Shown here in pieces: positions 10,840-23,415 of a stretch of DNA of 64,000 bases (position 1 is its first letter; each line of letters begins with the position of its first letter). The stretch is from assembly GCA_018343915.1 (NCBI GenBank), contig JABRWF010000006.1:1984001-2048000 (forward strand), in the 5' to 3' direction. The position numbers and the translations under genes are program-made. The DNA is from Agroathelia rolfsii (lineage: Eukaryota > Basidiomycota > Agaricomycetes > Amylocorticiales > Amylocorticiaceae). The notes below the pieces were generated by a model, which did not search any database, was not told the origin of the DNA, and worked only from the letters and a program-made list of their open reading frames with translations.

Positions 10840-13800
10840 ATGGTACCTGGGGCACTGGCAGAGGGCGACATTCTGGCATATGAACGGGTTCTTGTTCCAA
10901 GATGGATTCCAGAGGTGTGTCCAACCCCGGTTGCATCATCATCATCCAGCTCAGCACCAACCCCCCACATTGTTTTAATTTTATAGTTGATCGTGTTGTC
11001 ATTCTGCACGACTTGGTTGGGGTCTTATACCACATTTCAACTCCTTACCCATGCTAGCTATGTTCGCACCAGTCTTATGCGCTGGCTTTCTATCGCCATG
11101 GGCAGTCTCATCTTCGGCTTTTGTGCCATTTGGTCCATGCACTTTCGTCAGTCCCCCTCTTTTTTCTTTTCTTCGGTCAGATCGCCAATTAATCATGGGC
11201 GCCACAGTCGGCATGCTGGCCTGCCGCCTCGACGTAGAGATCAAATTCGATATCCCCCTCACCGTGTTATCCGCCGTCGTCGCAGTCACTTTTACTTTTG
11301 CTGCAACATTTACAACCGATTCTTCTCCGCTTTATAAACCCAGTCGTCCAAGGCCTGCAAGCCCTACCGACATCGAAGCCCCCGTTTCGACTTCCTTACT
11401 CTACGATCCAGAGTTATCCAGCGACGAGGAAGAGCAAGAAGACATGTCCGATATCCGTACAGAAGGCGAACACTTCAAACTCCTCATGCGTGGTCAAAAC
11501 AACATAGATACTGACCTCGACTATGAAGTATCTTCCGACACCGATGATGCACACTCCTTCCTTACCTTCTGGCTCTATCGCGGACGCCGCTTCATCCTTA
11601 GGCTCACCATTCGTGCTGCCATCTGGGCCTTTGCCGTCATTTTCATGCACTATGGTGGCATGTGGGCCATGATCATACCTCACGGACGCATTGAATGGCA
11701 TCCTATACCTATCATACTGTCTTGCATGGTCGCATTCGTGGTTACATTTGTCGCCTGCATCTTGATGTTTCAAATGGAATTCCATTTTGGACGCCAGCTG
11801 GCATCGAGCATTATCGCCGCCTCCGGTGTTTGTTCTATGCATTACATTGGTAGGCTTACTTTATTTACTACTCTGACTTCCTTCCGATCAACGCTAACTG
11901 TTACATGACATCATACCCGATCAAAACTCATGATAGGCATGGCTGCAGCAACGTTCCATACGCGTGCACCTCCATCCCCAAATGCAGGATATCCGCCGTA
12001 TTTACCTTTTTTGATTATCTCCATCGCCGTAGTGGCTTGCGTCGTCTCCAATGCCGTATTGGCCAACAGCGCTGTTATCTCGCGCAATCGAATGGTGGAG
12101 ACCATCCAGGCCAAGCGCCGGATCTGGAAGCTATTGGCTGAAAAGGAGGCTGCTCTGCGTTCAAATGCGCTCAAGCAACAATTCATTTCGGTTGCTTCAC
12201 ACGAGGTAAGCATTCTTTTTCTTCTTCTTCTTATATATGACGCTCACTAACGACATACGTTGATTTAGATTCGCACACCCTTGCATACCGTCAATGGTTA
12301 TGCTGAGCTTCTGTCGCGGACAGATTTGACTCCCGAGCAGGTCCAGTACGTAAATAATATCCAACAAGCATGCCATGCCATCAACGTCATTGCCGGAAAC
12401 GTGCTCGGTGGGTTTTTTTTTTTTTTTCATATACCTCAGCCGACGTAGAATGCCTATTTAATCAATTTTTTGCAGATTTCAGCAAGCTAGAGCGTGACAA
12501 TGTAGAATCAGACGCACGCCCAGTATTGGTCGAACCACGCAAGATGCTCGAGGCTGTAGCTCGTATGGCTGGTGGCGCGATTGATACGGAGCAGGATCAA
12601 AATGTAGTTGAAAACATCATCTCGGTTGCTCCTGAAGTCCCATCGTCGATATATATTGACGAGACATATGCTTTGCGGGTTTGTAATCTTCCTAAGATGT
12701 TTTGGCTTTAGGCTAATGTTTCTGGTAGATTCTCATGAATGTAAATCTTGCAAGTTTTCACTAAATTAAGCTCAGACTGAAACCACTGTTCTTTATCTCA
12801 GCTATTTTCGAACGCTCAAAAATTCACCGAATCCGGTTACATCTCCGTCTCGCTCTCCCTTGAACACCCTACATCATCGTCATCTAATACTACCACCCCT
12901 ACACACCTAATCGCATGTGTCAGCGACTCAGGCTGCGGGATCCCTACGCGGCTCCAAAAGGACGTCTTCTTGCCGTTCCGCCAAGCAGACAACTCCCTCA
13001 CACGCACACACCAAGGTACTGGGCTCGGGCTCACAATCGTCCGTCACCTCGTCCAGCGCATGGGCGGCTCCATTACTGTTGACTCGCGCCAGGGCGTCGG
13101 CAGCACGTTTACAGTTCGCATGCCGTTTCAGCCTGGCAGTGCTTCTTCGCCTCCGTCACCGGCATCGTCGTCATCATCACAAGATCCGTTATTGAGCTTG
13201 GAGTGGGACACGACGATTGAGAACGGCGGCGCAGGGCCATCGAAGAAAAAGAAGAAAAGGAGGCGGCGCGTTGTATGGGTCGTATTAAATGCACCACGAA
13301 AAGAGGAAGTTTTCCTGCGGCGATGGGAGGAAATGGGATGTGAGGCAACCAGTGCACCTCTCGACATGGATGCGGATGGGTTTGCTTGCGGTGCCGACGT
13401 CGTATGGACGGATGTGGCCAGCTTGAGGGAGTCTGAAGGGTTGAGAGAGCTTCTGCGCCGCCGAAATCAGGCGCAAATCCAGCAGCTGGATCCCTTTGCT
13501 GATGATAAAGGCGTAGGCCCGGCATTATGCGTGGTGTTATCGGCCCGAGAACAGCTCCAAGGGCTGGTGGATGATGTGCATAATTTGGGGCCGAGAGTGT
13601 ATTTGATCAATCGGCCCGTGATTATGCATGAAGTCGTCCAGCTTTTGGATAGCAGTTCGCTGTCTCGGACTACTTCTGAGACTGCTGATTTGCTGTCAAA
13701 TGGGCGACCATTAGGGGATGACAGCCTTGCTTCTCTGCAGCCGGAAGAGGGAGAAAATTCCTCAGGGCTAGTGGTGTTGCTTGTAGAAGATAACCTGGTT

Positions 13801-14327
13801 CGTAGGCTTTCTCAAAGAAATTCAATGGCTGTGGTGTTCATTGCTTTGAACTTTTGCAGGTTAACCAACGCCTGGGCAAGCGACTCATTGAAAAACTCGG
13901 GCACACTGTTGTAACGGCCAATGACGGGCAAGAGGCAATCAATGCCATAAAACGTGTCAAATGCGACATCTGTCTCATGGACTGCCAAATGCCAGGTACG
14001 TCTCTAGTCTTTCGTGTCCTTCTATCCTTTATGAAGTGTTGATGTCCTTTTTTAATCCAGTTCTGGACGGTTTTGCGGCCACCCGCAAGATCAGAGAGAT
14101 GGAGGCGAGCGGTAGCCTCCCTCGACGGCACCGTATCGTAGCGCTGACGGCCAACGTTTCTTCTGATGCGGCGGCCGCCTGTCGTGAAGCGGGCATGGAT
14201 AATTTCCTACCAAAGCCTCTTACACTTTCTGGTATGTTTCTTCATCTTCTCTTCTAGACGGTGGCGGGATTAACCTGTTGTATGTCTTTCAACAGATTTA
14301 GAAACAGCATTGCAAGGTTTATCATGA
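10840..14327 (+). CDS. Hybrid sensor histidine kinase with MHYT membrane sensor
   Basis: Eleven exons (10840-10914, 10987-11146, 11208-11849, 11937-12205, 12269-12407, 12476-12678, 12729-12740, 12802-13797, 13860-13995, 14061-14231, 14296-14327), 944 residues in frame. The N-terminal half is a multi-TM sensor with three MHYT repeats: WSMHFLGMLA, FMHYGGMWAM and CSMHYIGMAA. Then come a dimerisation/H-box with phospho-accepting His (ISVASHEIRTPLHTV), an N-box (ILMNLFSNAQKFT), G-boxes (GCGIP, GTGLGLTIV), a 170-residue region resembling a receiver without clear catalytic residues, and a true receiver (LLVEDN, LMDCQMP with acceptor Asp, ALTAN, KPL). MHYT domains are proposed to bind copper and sense diatomic gases. 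It should pass phosphate to an HPt protein and response regulators. Exon 7 is only 12 bases. Confidence 0.88.
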
Positions 14328-15591
14328 GCCGAACAAGCTCTCTTTCCTCTCCTACATCTATCTCTCTTTATCTTATTTTAGCAACACTCTTTCAACGGAA
14401 CAATTCGCTATGCTCATTACCTCTTGTCTCCGTATTTGTTTTGTGGCAGGATTCGGCCTATTTCTATCTACATCATGAATCTCAATCATTTCTGATTTTT
14501 ATATCATCATCTTCCTCGTATATATTAACTTAGCTATGTATTTGCTCTACTGCACGTAATGATATACCTGTTCAAGTCTGGGTTATTGTCTCGCTATAAT
14601 TACATTAACTATTTGCGTGTGCGACAGAAGTGGATCATCCGACTGGGCATTTCAGATGAGACCCCGCTCTTGTGGAGTCGATGTGTTCATTCATGCACGA
14701 TCGAGTGGAGAAGATTCAAAATATATGATGCACTGCAAAAGCGTTGTACGACCTATTTTACCCAATGTCAACCGCGACGGTCCCGAAAAAATTGAAAGAA
14801 AGATGGTTAGCCGTCTAGCCCGTGTTTTCTATTGCCATTGGTATTGGCCATTTTTTGTGTAACTATTTAACCGACTGTTGTAACCCTTGTTTCTATAAAT
14901 TGAACTATTTCAGGAGCTTTTCTCAGGCCGGCCGGCTGCTTTCTTTCCGCGGTTAAGGATGGTCTGGGTCTTTGTCTTTCACAGCCTCGTTTGATAGCAG
15001 AACGCAGACAGATCGAGACCATCTGATAACTCGCCATACACTCGTGCATGTATTCTGATGCGCATATACTATTGATGTCATCACACATGGGTTAGATGCG
15101 CAGGCGGCGGTGCCAGTTGCATCCCCCTTGAGACGCAGAACTGTTATTGTCGGAACATGGCATTAGTAGTGTATTTTGTAGGCTATATTCTGAGTGGATA
15201 AATGGAGGTTTGAAATTTTATAGTTCGTTGGATATAGGTACAATCAGATAAGTTAGAGCACGCGCATAGATTCATCTTTTTGACATAGTAGGGACTCCAT
15301 CGGAACCGCGAACATCAAATGCCATGTTCACCAACAGCCACAGGGGGCACGTTTGTGGTCATCTGAGTGTTCTTGCGATAGGCCGTGGATAGGCGATGTG
15401 CCCTCGTTGCGTGGTGAAAGGCCTCGCGGAAGATGGAGAGGGGAGATGCAGATGATGACGATGAGGATGTGCTAAGTATACTGACGCGCATGATGTCATT
15501 CAAATATTTCTTTCAAGTTCACCCCTCTCTACGCGTACTATATATTCTGTCTTGTTCAGGTCCAAATGTTGCTCATCTTCATCTACTCGCC
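14328..15591. other. Intergenic, kinase 3' region and glutamate decarboxylase promoter
   Basis: 1.26 kb. The first 300 bases are T-rich and probably 3' UTR and terminator of the kinase. Near 15536-15545 the sequence TACTATATATTC lies about 50 bases before the decarboxylase ATG and could be a TATA element. No supported gene, although a short GAT-rich frame (15433-15528) exists. Confidence 0.45.
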
Positions 15592-17610
15592 ATGGCTCTC
15601 TCAAAGGTGAGGATATCTCCACCCCGTCCAACTTGGATTTCTTTTGGCTGACTTACTGTGTAGCACGTCAACCCAGAACATCTCATCCGTGATGCTCAAG
15701 ACAAGCATAGTAAACACTTCCGGTCCTTGACCAGGACAAATCCCGACACAATCCATCACCCCTATTCGTCGCGCTATGGAACATTGCCTACCTCCAAGTA
15801 CCACCTCCCAAACAAGGCATGTTAACACTATGAGATAATCACGCATATATTAACATGGTTTGGATCCTTCCAGGGCACTGAAGCCGACGCAGCATACCAG
15901 CTCATCCATGATGAGCTCAGTCTCGACGGTAGCCCCCTCCTCAACTTGGCCTCATTCGTACACACATACATGCCAGAGCAGGCCGATAAGCTCATGATGG
16001 AGAACTTGTCCAAAAACTTGATCGACCAGGATGAATACCCTATGACTCGTACGGCTTATCTGCACACACTACTTACATTCTTTATTATCAACTAACAGGA
16101 ACTCTCCACCTCCTTTAGAAACCATCCATACACGTTGTATCTCCATTCTTGCATCGCTCTGGCACGCCCCGCATGCCGCCACCGCTATCGGTACGGCCAC
16201 TACAGGCTCATCCGAGGCCATCCAACTCGGTGGTCTGGCCATGAAGCGTATCTGGCAGGAGAAGCGCAAGGCCAAGGGTCTCTCCATTCACGAGCCCGGA
16301 CCCAACATTGTCATGGGTTCCAACGCCCAAGTCGCTCTTGAAAAGTTCGCGCGCTACTTTGAGGTCGAATGTCGTCTTGTACCAGTTAGTGAGGAGAGCA
16401 AGTATAGGCTCGATCCCAAGAAGGCTATCGAAATGTGCGACGAGAACACGATTGGTGTGTATGTCATCCTGGGCAGCACATACACTGGCCATTACGAGCC
16501 TGTCAAGGTCAGTTTCATCACACCATCCTAAGGAGAAAGGATACTTATGTCAACGCATCTTAGGAAATGTCCGACCTCTTGGACGAATATGAGGCTCGCA
16601 CAGGCCATTCAATCCCGATCCACGTTGATGGTGCCTCGGGTGGATTCGTTGCACCCTTTGCGCACCCTAAACTTGTCTGGGACTTCCGCTTACCACGCGT
16701 TGTGTCAATCAACACCTCCGGTCACAAGTTCGGCTTGTCCTACGTCGGTGTCGGCTGGGTCATCTGGCGTGACAAAGCACATCTCCCCAAGGACCTCATC
16801 TTCGAGCTGCACTACCTTGGCTCAGTCGAGTACTCGTTCTCTCTGAACTTCTCACGCCCTGCACACCCCATCATTGCCCAGTACTTCAACTTTATCCATC
16901 TTGGTAAAGAGGGATACACGCGAATTGCGTATAATGATCTCCAGAACGCACGTATTCTCAGTCGAGCACTGGAGAGGAGCGGGTACTTCACCGTCTTGTC
17001 GGACATTCACCGCCCTTCATCTGGCACGGGCTTGATTTCGGGTGCGAAGCAGGCCGCAGGAATTGATGAGGATGATCCAGAGAGCTATGAACCTGGCTTG
17101 CCCGTTGTAAGTTTCCGCTTCTCGGACGAGTTCCAGAAGGACAACCCGGATGTGCAGCAGAAGTGGATCCAGACCTTGTTGCGTGCCAAGGGTGGGTAGT
17201 TTTTTTTTTTTTTTTGACCCTTTTCCTTATGACGCATATATTGACAAATGGATGATAGGCTGGATTGTACCCAACTACGAACTCAGCCCAGATCTCCAGC
17301 ACATCCAAATCCTCCGTGTTGTAGTTAGGGAAAACTTCTCACAAGTCGTAAGCAGTGCTACTTCTTTTTTTTGCTTTTCAGAATAAGTAAGCGCTAATGG
17401 TTATGCATGTAGCTCTGCGAACGTCTTGTCGCAGACATTATGGAGGTCACAGAATCACTCATAGATACCCAAGCTCCACAGCACTCGCTTGGAACGCTTA
17501 GCAACACGCGCAAGCACAAGCATGATCACCATGAAGGCAGCATGGCACACTCGGACGAGCACCAGGACCATAAGAGCGAGCCTCAAGGAACATGGGCTAA
17601 GACATGCTAA
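15592..17610 (+). CDS. Glutamate decarboxylase
   Basis: Seven exons (15592-15606, 15664-15816, 15874-16048, 16119-16507, 16564-17191, 17259-17347, 17413-17610), 548 residues. [18 protein letters not shown] carries the PLP lysine. [51 protein letters not shown] and VVSFRF are typical of fungal and plant GAD (pyridoxal-dependent decarboxylase group II). The enzyme turns glutamate into GABA and CO2 and consumes a proton; in fungi it feeds the GABA shunt. The C-terminus is a His/Lys-rich tail ([20 protein letters not shown]) where plant GADs bind calmodulin; binding here is unproven. Exon 1 codes only MALSK. Intron 2 starts with GC (LPNK|gcatgt); no in-frame GT alternative is visible. Intron 5 contains a T15 run. 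Confidence 0.92.
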
Positions 17611-18059
17611 GAGATGCTCTTTTGTATTTTCGTCGATCTAATCGGGGTAGTTCGAATAAATAATAAAAGGACAATGTAAGATTAAATGTACGGCTCATTA
17701 CGTATGAAAAAAAATACGAGGTATAAACATATACATGTAGAACAAACTTGTTGGATACGAATCAATTCAAAATGAATCGCTGTTCTTAACTTCACTTCCT
17801 GTTATGAGCAATCTTCTTACTCATAGGTTATAGGCAGGGCCAAGCTCACATGATGACATTAATGACACCGCAGCATGCCAATGACGTAGTCTGGATGATC
17901 CATATAAAGCTTGTAACACTACTAAATTCCGTATTGGACACTTGATCCTGAGCCTTTTAGAGCGAATGGAGTTGCTTAAATCGTATGAGAGACCAAGTAC
18001 AGGATGACCAACATTATACTGTAGCATATGAATCGACAATGGTATGGATAATCCCTTAT
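17611..18059. other. Convergent 3' region
   Basis: 449 bases between the stop codons of glutamate decarboxylase (+) and the first methyltransferase (-). AATAAATAATAAAA at 17656-17669 is a plausible polyadenylation region for the decarboxylase. Nothing else seen. Confidence 0.5.
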
Positions 18060-18869
18060 TTACCAAATCCCAGGAATCACCCTGTACCTGACTTTCTGTG
18101 CCCACTCTTCCCATTCTTTTCCAAACTCTTTCTTCATCAAAGCATCTTCCGTAACCGCTCTGGTGAATGTAGCGGGACAGACAATAAGAATCTGACCGAT
18201 CCCGACAAACGCTTCAGCCATCCAGCCGAGTGACCAGCACTGGGCAAGGTACGACCCGCGCGCGAAGAACGCATGTGCGAACCCTAAGAAGAACGTCGCG
18301 CCACCGAGGTAGGCCGGATGACGAACGTATTTATATGGGCCTGTGGTAATCAACTTGTGATCTTTGCGCACAGCAACGAGGAAGGTGAAGTTGCTGCCCA
18401 GGGCTTGATAACATACAGCGCGGAGGAGGCCGCCGAAGACGAGTGCAGCGAAGCCAACCAGGAAAGATGGCGTGATGGCTATGGAGCCCGCGCCTATCAG
18501 TTTATGGCTTGAAGCGGTGGAAGATAGTAATCCTGATGGGCAGAGGTAAGACTCTGTGGCGGTTGCCCATGGGAAAGTCGAGTGGCTGAGCAGGATAACG
18601 ATCGTCTCAGCCAAGACAAAAAGAAATGATGTCCACTAAGAGGTTTAGGTTGAGATATAAGGGCTTAATTAAATATTTCAGCACCATCAGACCCTAACCT
18701 GCCAGAAACCCATGAAGCCAAGGGAGATGGCCGTCGTAAAAATTTTCTCTGGTAGTCCAACGACGGCCACTAGTTCATTTGAAGAGGCCTGATGAGGGGC
18801 TTGATAGCTAATATAATTAACAAAAGCCATAATTATGAGCAGCGGAATCTTCAGAAGGCTCGCAGGCAT
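18060..18869 (-). CDS. Isoprenylcysteine carboxyl methyltransferase-like membrane protein, copy 1
   Basis: Two exons (18869-18699 and 18635-18060), 248 residues. Several hydrophobic segments precede the ICMT/PEMT-type core: ITTGPYKYVRHPAYLG and TEDALMKKEFGKEWEEWAQK, ending VRYRVIPGIW. The RHPxY motif and the downstream E...F..W..Y/W pattern bind S-adenosylmethionine and the substrate in ICMT. ICMT methylates the C-terminal prenylcysteine of CaaX proteins such as Ras and fungal pheromones, at the ER. The sequence is more compact than Ste14, so the substrate may differ. The start is ATG 18869; the open frame upstream begins at TTG. The intron has a standard GTTAGG donor. Paralogue of the next gene. 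Confidence 0.75.
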
Positions 18870-19659
18870 GGCTGGCAGCAGAACCAAAACCAAGAAACCT
18901 GTAGTAGAGCAGTTCAGACTGGGGACGGCGATAACAGTAATTACAACATCTGAGAGAAATATTTTAAACTGTGCACAGTTAGGTATTATTGGGGTCGATG
19001 AGCAACACTAAGCACGGAATTGCGACATATGAGGCCTGAGGAGCCAAAGAAGTATATGTTGCCGGTCAAGACCGAAATAGCCCAGTGCCAATGGAACTCC
19101 AGATGTCCTTCACAAGACATTTCTTATAGCGATAGTTTCGCAAATTCATGGAAGTTGAGCGGTATTTCAGCATGATTTCAGAGCCAGAAGTCTAATGCAT
19201 GACGCATGATGCCTGGTAGAGGCCCGATGAAGAAGGGCCATGGTGGAGCTCTGGTACTAGACAATAGTGTTGGCCGCTCGGATCAACCTTGGAGACAAGG
19301 CTGGTTCTACTGACAGTTGTTGATCATGAACAGCACTTAATGTATAATCCATGAAGGTTGCCAATAACTTAGTCCAGAACAATCGTTGGGATTAGTATAA
19401 GTGTACAGTGTATGTTCAAGATTACGCATATATTCACGATTATTGAAGTCAGAGTCAATGAAAACACACATACACACACTGGCACACTATAATAATACAT
19501 CTGGGGCCACCGGTATGTCCCATGATTGCCAGTGGAAAAGTCTGCGGCAGTAATACTAGTATTTTATTCATGTATGGTTTGGATTATTGATTTAAAAAAG
19601 CTGGCTAGAAACTATTAATTATAATCTCGCTTTACTACAAGTGTGTAAGGCGCCTCGAA
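18870..19659. other. Spacer between the methyltransferase paralogues
   Basis: 790 bases, AT-rich, with a short ACACACAT tract at 19464-19479. It should hold the promoter of copy 1 and the 3' UTR of copy 2. No coding relic or repeat family recognised. Confidence 0.4.
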
Positions 19660-20398
19660 TCACCAAATCCCGGGATACATTCTATATTTAACGGGCTGTG
19701 CCCACTCTTCCCATTCCTTGCTAAACTGCTTCTTCATAAGCGCATCTTCCGTAACTGTCCTCGAAAAGAAACCCGGAAACCAGATGAGCATCAAAAAGCT
19801 CATAACCCTTGCTTCAGACATCCAGCCAAATGACTGGCACTCAACGAGATATGAGCCACGGGTGTAGAATGTCACCACAATCCACGGTACAAATACTGTA
19901 GCAGAGAGATAGGAGGGGTGGCGAACATATGCATATGGACCCCGGGTAATTAGCTTATGGTCCTGACGCACAGAGACCTGGAGGGTAAAGAAACTGCCAA
20001 GCGCGCGATGACATGCTATGCGGAGCATACACGAAAAAATGACCATAACAAAGGCAACAAGGAAGGTTGGAGTGATTTGGATAGAGTCAGAGCCTAGCTG
20101 GCCTGACTTATCACCTGGTCCGAATGAGCTGGAAGGGCAAATATAAGACTGGATTGTAGCTGGCCAAGGTGAAGTCGAGTGGTTAGCCAAAATAACTATA
20201 ACTTCGGTGAAGCTTGTAAGCCAGATAGATAACTAAGAGACATGCATCAAGCAGAAGTCTCGATGAGATAGGTAGAACAATAATCTGCCAAAGAGTCATG
20301 AGGCCGAGAGAGAGGGCTGTCGAAAAGATCCTTTGGGGAAGTCCTACAGCATCTACTTTCTCTCTTAAAGATGCTCGATAGGGTTCTCTGAGGGTCAT
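19660..20398 (-). CDS. Isoprenylcysteine methyltransferase-like protein, copy 2, possibly decaying
   Basis: The second exon (20232-19660) is intact and keeps ITRGPYAYVRHPSYLS, TEDALMKKQFSKEWEEWAQ and the terminal MYPGIW. Upstream, homology to copy 1 extends beyond the first in-frame ATG (20398): the stretch equal to MPASLLKIPLLI reads TPASILKIPFLI, with ACG where copy 1 has ATG, and a TAA lies just before it. At the exon 1 end the position of the GT donor reads AT (WQ|atta), while a GT six bases further (20278) could be used instead, adding two residues. So the gene may make a shortened protein starting at 20398 (about 228-230 residues, lacking the first membrane segment), or it is an early pseudogene. 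Confidence 0.6.
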
Positions 20399-21539
20399 GT
20401 GAGAGAAAATTGCTATGGCTATAAGAAAGGGGATTTTGAGGATACTCGCAGGCGTATTTGTTTGATATTAAGAAGGGCTATGTAGGTTGTTGAATCTGCA
20501 AGCGTTGGTATGGGTGAAACTGCTCAAAGGCATACTATATCATAGTGTACATGTATTTATATTCAAGTAAAACAATAAAACAATAAAAGGAAATATCAAG
20601 AAGAAAGGTACATTTCTCGCTTGCCCTCGACTCTTACCGTAGCACGAGTGGCTGAAGTCGAAATGGCAAAAATTGCAGGAGTCCAGAAGAGCTTCTTGCA
20701 TTAGTCATATGAGCAGTCGCGACTGATTCACTATCATTTTTTTTTTCTAGAGCGTAATCAGACGGCTGTAGGGATATCCGAGTCTATAGGAGCAGGTGTT
20801 CTCTATCCAGAGGGCTGATCGATCCAGTATTCTCCCACATGCGTAACGAGCGCTTGGCGCTACTAAGAAATTATGTATAGCCACAAACGAGCGCATAGGC
20901 CAGTGAGGAATGCATTCATTTACATATATATCTCTGCTATTTGAGAACTCAAATAACGCCGGAGCAAGCGACCACATTGCTAAGTTGTATGGCGTTCCCT
21001 GCTGCATGTACCATTATCTCCCACCCACCAAACTCTACCTTCTCCACTGGAGGATGATCACGTTTAGTAAACCTTGGAAACAGACAAGCTAGATGTCAGC
21101 GGCCTGGGTGGGTGTAGGTCCAGCAAGCCTATCTTCTGCAGTGGGGGTCTAATGATTCAATAGCCGAAGGGCCCATCGGAATTCCAGCTGAAGGCTCCTC
21201 GTGACATACTTCGTGGCTAGTAACACAACCGTTATCGCTATACCGTAAGACACTGAGCAGATGGTTAATGATTGTTCATACTGGTAGTGATAACACAAAT
21301 ACAAACAAGGCACAATAACGCGTCAATACGTGCAGATTGGAATTTGGCGCGTCGTGCGCGTTCTGAATCCGGCGAGCAAGGTTACTGGTGCCCTACTATC
21401 TTGCCCTGTACTCACAGAGTGACATACAAACGTGTCCCTATCTTGCTTTCATTTATCTATGTCTGTGGATGATATGTGAATCATTGGCAGTATTGTTTTC
21501 ATTCTTGAAGATCATGTCTAAAATAGCTTGTACAGAGAG
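20399..21539. other. Divergent intergenic region
   Basis: 1.14 kb between methyltransferase copy 2 (-) and POLD2 (+). The first 70 bases still align to the N-terminus of copy 1 (see copy 2). The rest is AT-rich with T9 near 20738. No gene seen. Confidence 0.45.
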
Positions 21540-23297
21540 ATGCCCTCGGCTCTCCTTGAACGAGTGGAAACTACAAGAAATGCGCCTACGACAAGCTCTC
21601 GAGATTTGAACAGGTCATTTTATATAGCACACGAGGAGCGAACCTACAAGCACCAATATGCTAACATATATTTCTTGCGATTACGCATGCTACGTACCGC
21701 TATTGAGAAGAGGGCTAGTCTAAAGTGGGGTACTATGAAGAGTAGGCATGGTGTTTTAGACACAATCTATCTTGTGATCGAGCCTCGTTTCAGAAAAGCC
21801 TGTAGCTGTCTCTCGAGTATTGGAAGTTGTCACAGGGCAACTATGCTATATAATCGGAACGGTATATATGGAAATGAAACTCAAGCCCAATATTCTTGAA
21901 GATATAGCACGCGATGTACGTGATTCCGTTCCTTTAAGAAAAAAACTACTTTGTCTCATTTGTTGGGTAGCGGTCTATTTCTGCATCGGCACTCCCTACG
22001 AAATTTCACTCTCCATCAGACGAAGTCATGTTAGAAGATGAGTCTGGCCGTATCAGATTGGTTGGTGACAAGATAAAAGAAGCCAGGCTAGTGACGGGTG
22101 TTATTATAGCTACCCTCGGCTTGGAAACACCAGAGGGCGACTTCAAAGTCCTGGATGTATGTACTGCCGGGATGGCACCGCAAGTCCAAAGCGCTGGGGC
22201 ATCTGACTCGGATGAAGAGATGGATGTCGATGGTAGGTTTTGACTCTGTGGCATCAGCTGATTGATGTTGACTGCATACACAGAGAAGTCTACAAACCTC
22301 AAAGACGAATGGGTCGGTGCCGTTTCTGGACTCGATATTGGCTCTTCGTCATCTGACGCTCTCATAAATATTCTTGTCGAGTATCTCTCCGGGGAAACGG
22401 GTGGTCTGGAAGACCAGCAGAATGCGTCTAGGATATCAAGATTACTTATCCTAGGTAATGCTCTTGCACCCGTGATATCCGAACCAAAAGAAGGCGATGA
22501 TGAGAAGAAAAATGTGAGACATTAGATCTACATACAAAGTAATAATCTCATCGATTTTTTTGACTTTGAAGCGTTACGGACATAACATAGCTTCATTTTC
22601 AACCCATCCGACACTAACACTCGGTGGTCACCTCCTAGATATTGCTCAGTCCATGCCTATCCATATTCTTCCTGGTGACACAGACCCATCGGGCGTCATC
22701 CTCCCCCAACAACCTTTTCCCCGTGCCATGCTCGGCGCAGCCCACCGCTACGACTCATTTTCATGTGAAACAAACCCGACCTACATTCAACTCAGCGCAC
22801 CCAGGTCTTCTACCCCATCCCGTACCATTCTTGCGCACTCAGGACAGCCTATCAATGATATGTACAAATACGTCGAGACGCCGCCCACGACGCGACTCAA
22901 GCTCGCCGAGGCAACGCTCAGGTGGAGGCACATAGCACCAACAGCTCCCGATACGCTCTGGTGCCATCCATATTTCACTGCAGACCCATTCATCATCGAG
23001 CAGACGCCGGATTTGTATCTTATCGGGAACCAGCCGCGCTTTGCTACCAGGCTGGTGCATGAAGACGACGACGATAATGATAAAGAAGATAAGGAAAGAA
23101 CAACGCGAACAGGGGATGGTGCTAGTGAATCACAACCGCGGTGTAGAATCGTGCTCGTGCCCCGGTTTTCACAGACTGGTATCTTGGTTCTGATCAATTT
23201 GCGGACGTTGGAGGTCAAGACGGTCAAGTTTGCGTCACAGCTTGGAAGTGCTCCAAAAACAGAGGAACAAGGAGATGAGGATGTCAAGATGGAATGA
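21540..23297 (+). CDS. POLD2: DNA polymerase delta subunit 2 (small regulatory subunit)
   Basis: Five exons (21540-21729, 21794-21915, 21971-22232, 22284-22513, 22572-23297), 509 residues, normal for the family. Recognisable blocks in order: YKHQYANIYFLRLRMLR near the N-terminus; GQLCYIIGTVYMEMKLKPNI; VMLEDESGRIRLVGD, the OB-fold region; then the inactive calcineurin-like phosphoesterase part with MPIHILPGDTDPSGVILPQQ, SGQPINDMYKY, LRWRHIAPTAPDTLWCHPY and PDLYLIGNQPRF. This subunit joins the catalytic chain of polymerase delta to its other subunits for lagging-strand replication. A low-complexity acidic insert (DDDDNDKEDKE) lies near the C-terminus. It faces HID-1 tail to tail with a 118-base gap. 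Confidence 0.93.
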
Positions 23298-23415
23298 AGG
23301 AATCGGCCTGGGCCATACGTATATACATTTCACTCTCACTGAGGTGGTATTTATTGTACAATAGCAATAATCATGAACAAGAGGGTTTATCAAAAGGCCA
23401 GAAGCTATGAGCCCA

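Noticed and set aside
15433..15528. Upstream Asp-rich frame as part of glutamate decarboxylase
   Set aside because: It is out of line with the known N-terminus of the family. The exon starting MALSK at 15592 joins cleanly to the next exon.
22787..23287. Antisense frame of 166 codons opposite POLD2
   Set aside because: Fully inside the last exon of POLD2, Ser-rich shadow, no known family.
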